From Crossiella equi (lineage in GTDB: Bacteria; Actinomycetota; Actinomycetes; Mycobacteriales; Pseudonocardiaceae), in the NCBI RefSeq assembly GCF_017876755.1, contig NZ_JAGIOO010000001.1:4015786-4079785 (forward strand): a stretch of DNA of 64,000 nucleotides, read 5' to 3'. Positions 62,640 through 64,000 of this stretch are shown piece by piece. The notes below the pieces were generated by a model. It worked only from the letters and a program-made list of their open reading frames with translations, was not told where the DNA came from and did no database searches. The position numbers were made by a program, and so were the translations under genes. How positions within the stretch are numbered: position 1 is the stretch's first letter; each line of letters starts with the position of its first letter.

Positions 62640-62903
62640 CTACCCAGCTCCGATCTGCCGACTCGAGCGCGCGGTCCGTATGGTTTGGCTGCGCCGACGG
62701 TGGGGACCGCCGCCGCGTGCGCGCAACTGGACTCCGGACTCGGACAGGATCCGGTGTACGAAGCCGTACGAGCGCCCAGTCAGCCTGGCCAAGGTGCGGA
62801 TGCTGGCACCCTTCTCGTACTTCTTCTTCAGGTCCGCGCCCATACGAGTCCGCGCGGAACCGGTGACCCGCTTCCCCTTCTCGACCTTCGTCACTGGTGG
62901 CAT
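62640..62903 (-). CDS. Small helix-turn-helix protein preceding rbpA paralogue
   Basis: 87 residues. A basic N-terminus (KVEKGKRVTGSARTRMGADL) and an HTH (GASIRTLARLTGRSYGFVHRILSESGV) match the small HTH proteins common in actinobacteria, similar to Lsr2-like or resolvase-type DNA-binding tails. Its TAG stop abuts the ATG of the RbpA paralogue with no gap, so the two are co-translated. The basic C-terminus (GGGPHRRRSQ) would bind DNA non-specifically. Confidence 0.85.
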   Translation of the reverse strand: MPPVTKVEKGKRVTGSARTRMGADLKKKYEKGASIRTLARLTGRSYGFVHRILSESGVQLRARGGGPHRRRSQTIRTARSSRQIGAG

Positions 62904-62921
62904 GACCGACCGCTTCCCAGG

Positions 62922-63176
62922 TCAGGCATTGCCGTTCGCGGAGGGGCCGAAGACGAGGCGGTCGATGACCTCGCGGACCGCCGGAACCTCATATGCCGCA
63001 GCGAGGAGTACGGCCTCCGGCCACAACGCCCCGGCGACGATCGTGAGTACCACGCATCGGGCGACGTGAGAGCTGAGTTTTCCGGCGGCCCATGTGCCAC
63101 GAGTGCGGCTCCAGACAACCGCGCCCACGCCAACAGCGACGCCGACGTACGGGATTGCCAGAATCGGAATGATCAT
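62922..63176 (-). CDS. Small membrane protein between the TPR and HTH genes
   Basis: 84 residues, ATG overlapping the TPR gene stop (ATGA). Two hydrophobic segments (IPILAIPYVGVAVGVGAVVW and CVVLTIVAGALWPEAVLLA) flank a basic loop. Function unknown. Coupling implies regulation together with the TPR protein. Confidence 0.7.
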   Translation of the reverse strand: MIIPILAIPYVGVAVGVGAVVWSRTRGTWAAGKLSSHVARCVVLTIVAGALWPEAVLLAAAYEVPAVREVIDRLVFGPSANGNA

Positions 63177-64000
63177 TCGCTCGTATTCCCTTCCGTGTTC
63201 TCGTGTTCCGCACTAGTGGTGTCCACATGCGAGCCGTGCGTCGCCGTGTCGCCGAGTTCGTCGCGGAGCTTCAGCACAGCCTCGCGATCGGCCGCTGCGC
63301 CCGGTCCCGCGTCGGCGAAGAGTGCCAACGCGTTGCCGTAGCAACGATCCGCGTCCGCGTTGTTGCCGAGCTGGGCGTGCGCCCGGCCCATGACGGTGTA
63401 GGCGTGACCTCGGTAGCGCGACGAACCGCAGGACGCCAAGGTGTTGTCTATTCGGCGGAGGGTGAACAGTGCGGCGTCCGGTTGCCGAGCGGCGACGTGA
63501 ACCTCGGCCAGGTAGGTGATCACTCGGGCATGGCCGGACTGGTCACCCAAGGCTTCCATCAGATCGGCGGCTTCGCGCAGGTGCCATGTGGCTTGGGGGA
63601 AATCGGCAATCTCGGGGTGGGCGTATGCCTGGCCGATTCGCCGATGCCGCAGGGCGATGCTGCGGCGGTCGCCCCGTTGCTCGTCGAGGTGCAGGGCGCT
63701 GCCGAGATCCTCCAGCGCGATACGCGGTTGCCCGGCAGCTGTCAACGCGCGCGCTCGGGTGGATAGGGCCGCCGCCTGTACCCAGCTGTCGCCGAATGCG
63801 GTTGCTCGCTCGATCGCCGTGTTGCAGGCCGTAATCGCCGCGTCGTGGTGGGCGCGGTTGGACTCGCCGAACCCCAGCCGGGTCAGGAACACCGCTTCGA
63901 GGATGTGCTTGCAGCGCTGGGCGGAGACGATGCCGAGCTGTTGCGTCTGGACCAGGTCGTCGGCGAAGTAGCTGGGGCGCAAGGGGTTCCAGACGGCTTC
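63173..64000 (-). CDS. TPR-repeat regulatory protein, C-terminal part (cut by window edge)
   Basis: The frame is open to the right edge, so the N-terminus lies outside. The visible 275 residues consist of tetratricopeptide-like helical pairs (for example ALSTRARALTAAGQPRIALEDLGSAL, ARVITYLAEVHVAARQPDAALFTL, YTVMGRAHAQLGNNADADRCY). This is typical of the sensor tail of AfsR/SARP or XRE-TPR regulators of actinobacteria. The lost N-terminus should show the DNA-binding or NB-ARC domain. It probably regulates the genes downstream, down to the Que cluster. Confidence 0.85.
   Translation of the reverse strand, partial: EAVWNPLRPSYFADDLVQTQQLGIVSAQRCKHILEAVFLTRLGFGESNRAHHDAAITACNTAIERATAFGDSWVQAAALSTRARALTAAGQPRIALEDLGSALHLDEQRGDRRSIALRHRRIGQAYAHPEIADFPQATWHLREAADLMEALGDQSGHARVITYLAEVHVAARQPDAALFTLRRIDNTLASCGSSRYRGHAYTVMGRAHAQLGNNADADRCYGNALALFADAGPGAAADREAVLKLRDELGDTATHGSHVDTTSAEHENTEGNTSE

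Overview
The window is high-GC actinobacterial DNA. GTG and TTG starts are common, coding genes have C/G-rich third positions, and 4-base ATGA/GTGA overlaps are frequent. Marker genes agree: an RbpA-type RNA polymerase-binding protein, a protein O-mannosyltransferase divergent from rsmI, an actinobacterial-type NADP isocitrate dehydrogenase and a PucR regulator. The gene mix suggests a filamentous actinomycete, perhaps of the Pseudonocardiales; that genus-level guess is inference.

Layout. (1) 1-5942, minus strand: a tightly coupled restriction-modification operon of a GHKL (MutL/MORC-like) ATPase, a PD-(D/E)XK protein, a Z1-domain superfamily II helicase and a C5-cytosine methyltransferase cut by the window edge. 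(2) 6153-31368: housekeeping and metabolic genes. These include an SGNH esterase, DUF1345 and DUF72 proteins, an alcohol dehydrogenase with a TetR regulator sharing a near-identical operator, isocitrate dehydrogenase, a three-gene ABC exporter, rsmI/pmt, a Tat-exported lyase, a phosphoribosyltransferase, and a five-gene hydantoinase/oxoprolinase - DUF917 - PucR operon. (3) 31370-35450: terminators, a tRNA-like remnant, a secreted GH2-AbfB glycosidase, a secreted pyroglutamyl-peptidase-like protein whose catalytic Cys appears to be Ser, and a knot of inverted repeats. (4) 35447-56855: a defence island. It holds an orphan HTH protein, an RNase H-like/Ser-Thr kinase pair, a pPIWI-RE system (REase, DinG-type Fe-S helicase, PIWI-RE protein) with an HNH protein as likely fourth gene, a divergent type I R-M operon (hsdR-hsdS-hsdM), a NucA/NucB-type nuclease with a coupled partner, a NYN-LOTUS protein and a Cys-cluster orphan. 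(5) 57180-64000, minus strand: a TPR regulator (cut by the edge), a small membrane protein, an HTH protein, an RbpA paralogue, QueD, QueE, a degenerate Nudix protein, an IMPase-like phosphatase, an APH-like kinase, a PadR regulator and a membrane protein.

The most notable content is the pPIWI-RE locus. Its helicase keeps Walker A, DEAD box, a four-Cys Fe-S cluster and motif VI; its nuclease keeps a D-V-K active site and a zinc ribbon; and an HNH gene follows the PIWI gene by 9 bases. It is transcribed away from the type I R-M operon across a 268-base shared control region. Together with the MORC-like R-M operon, at least three independent DNA-targeting systems lie within 52 kb.
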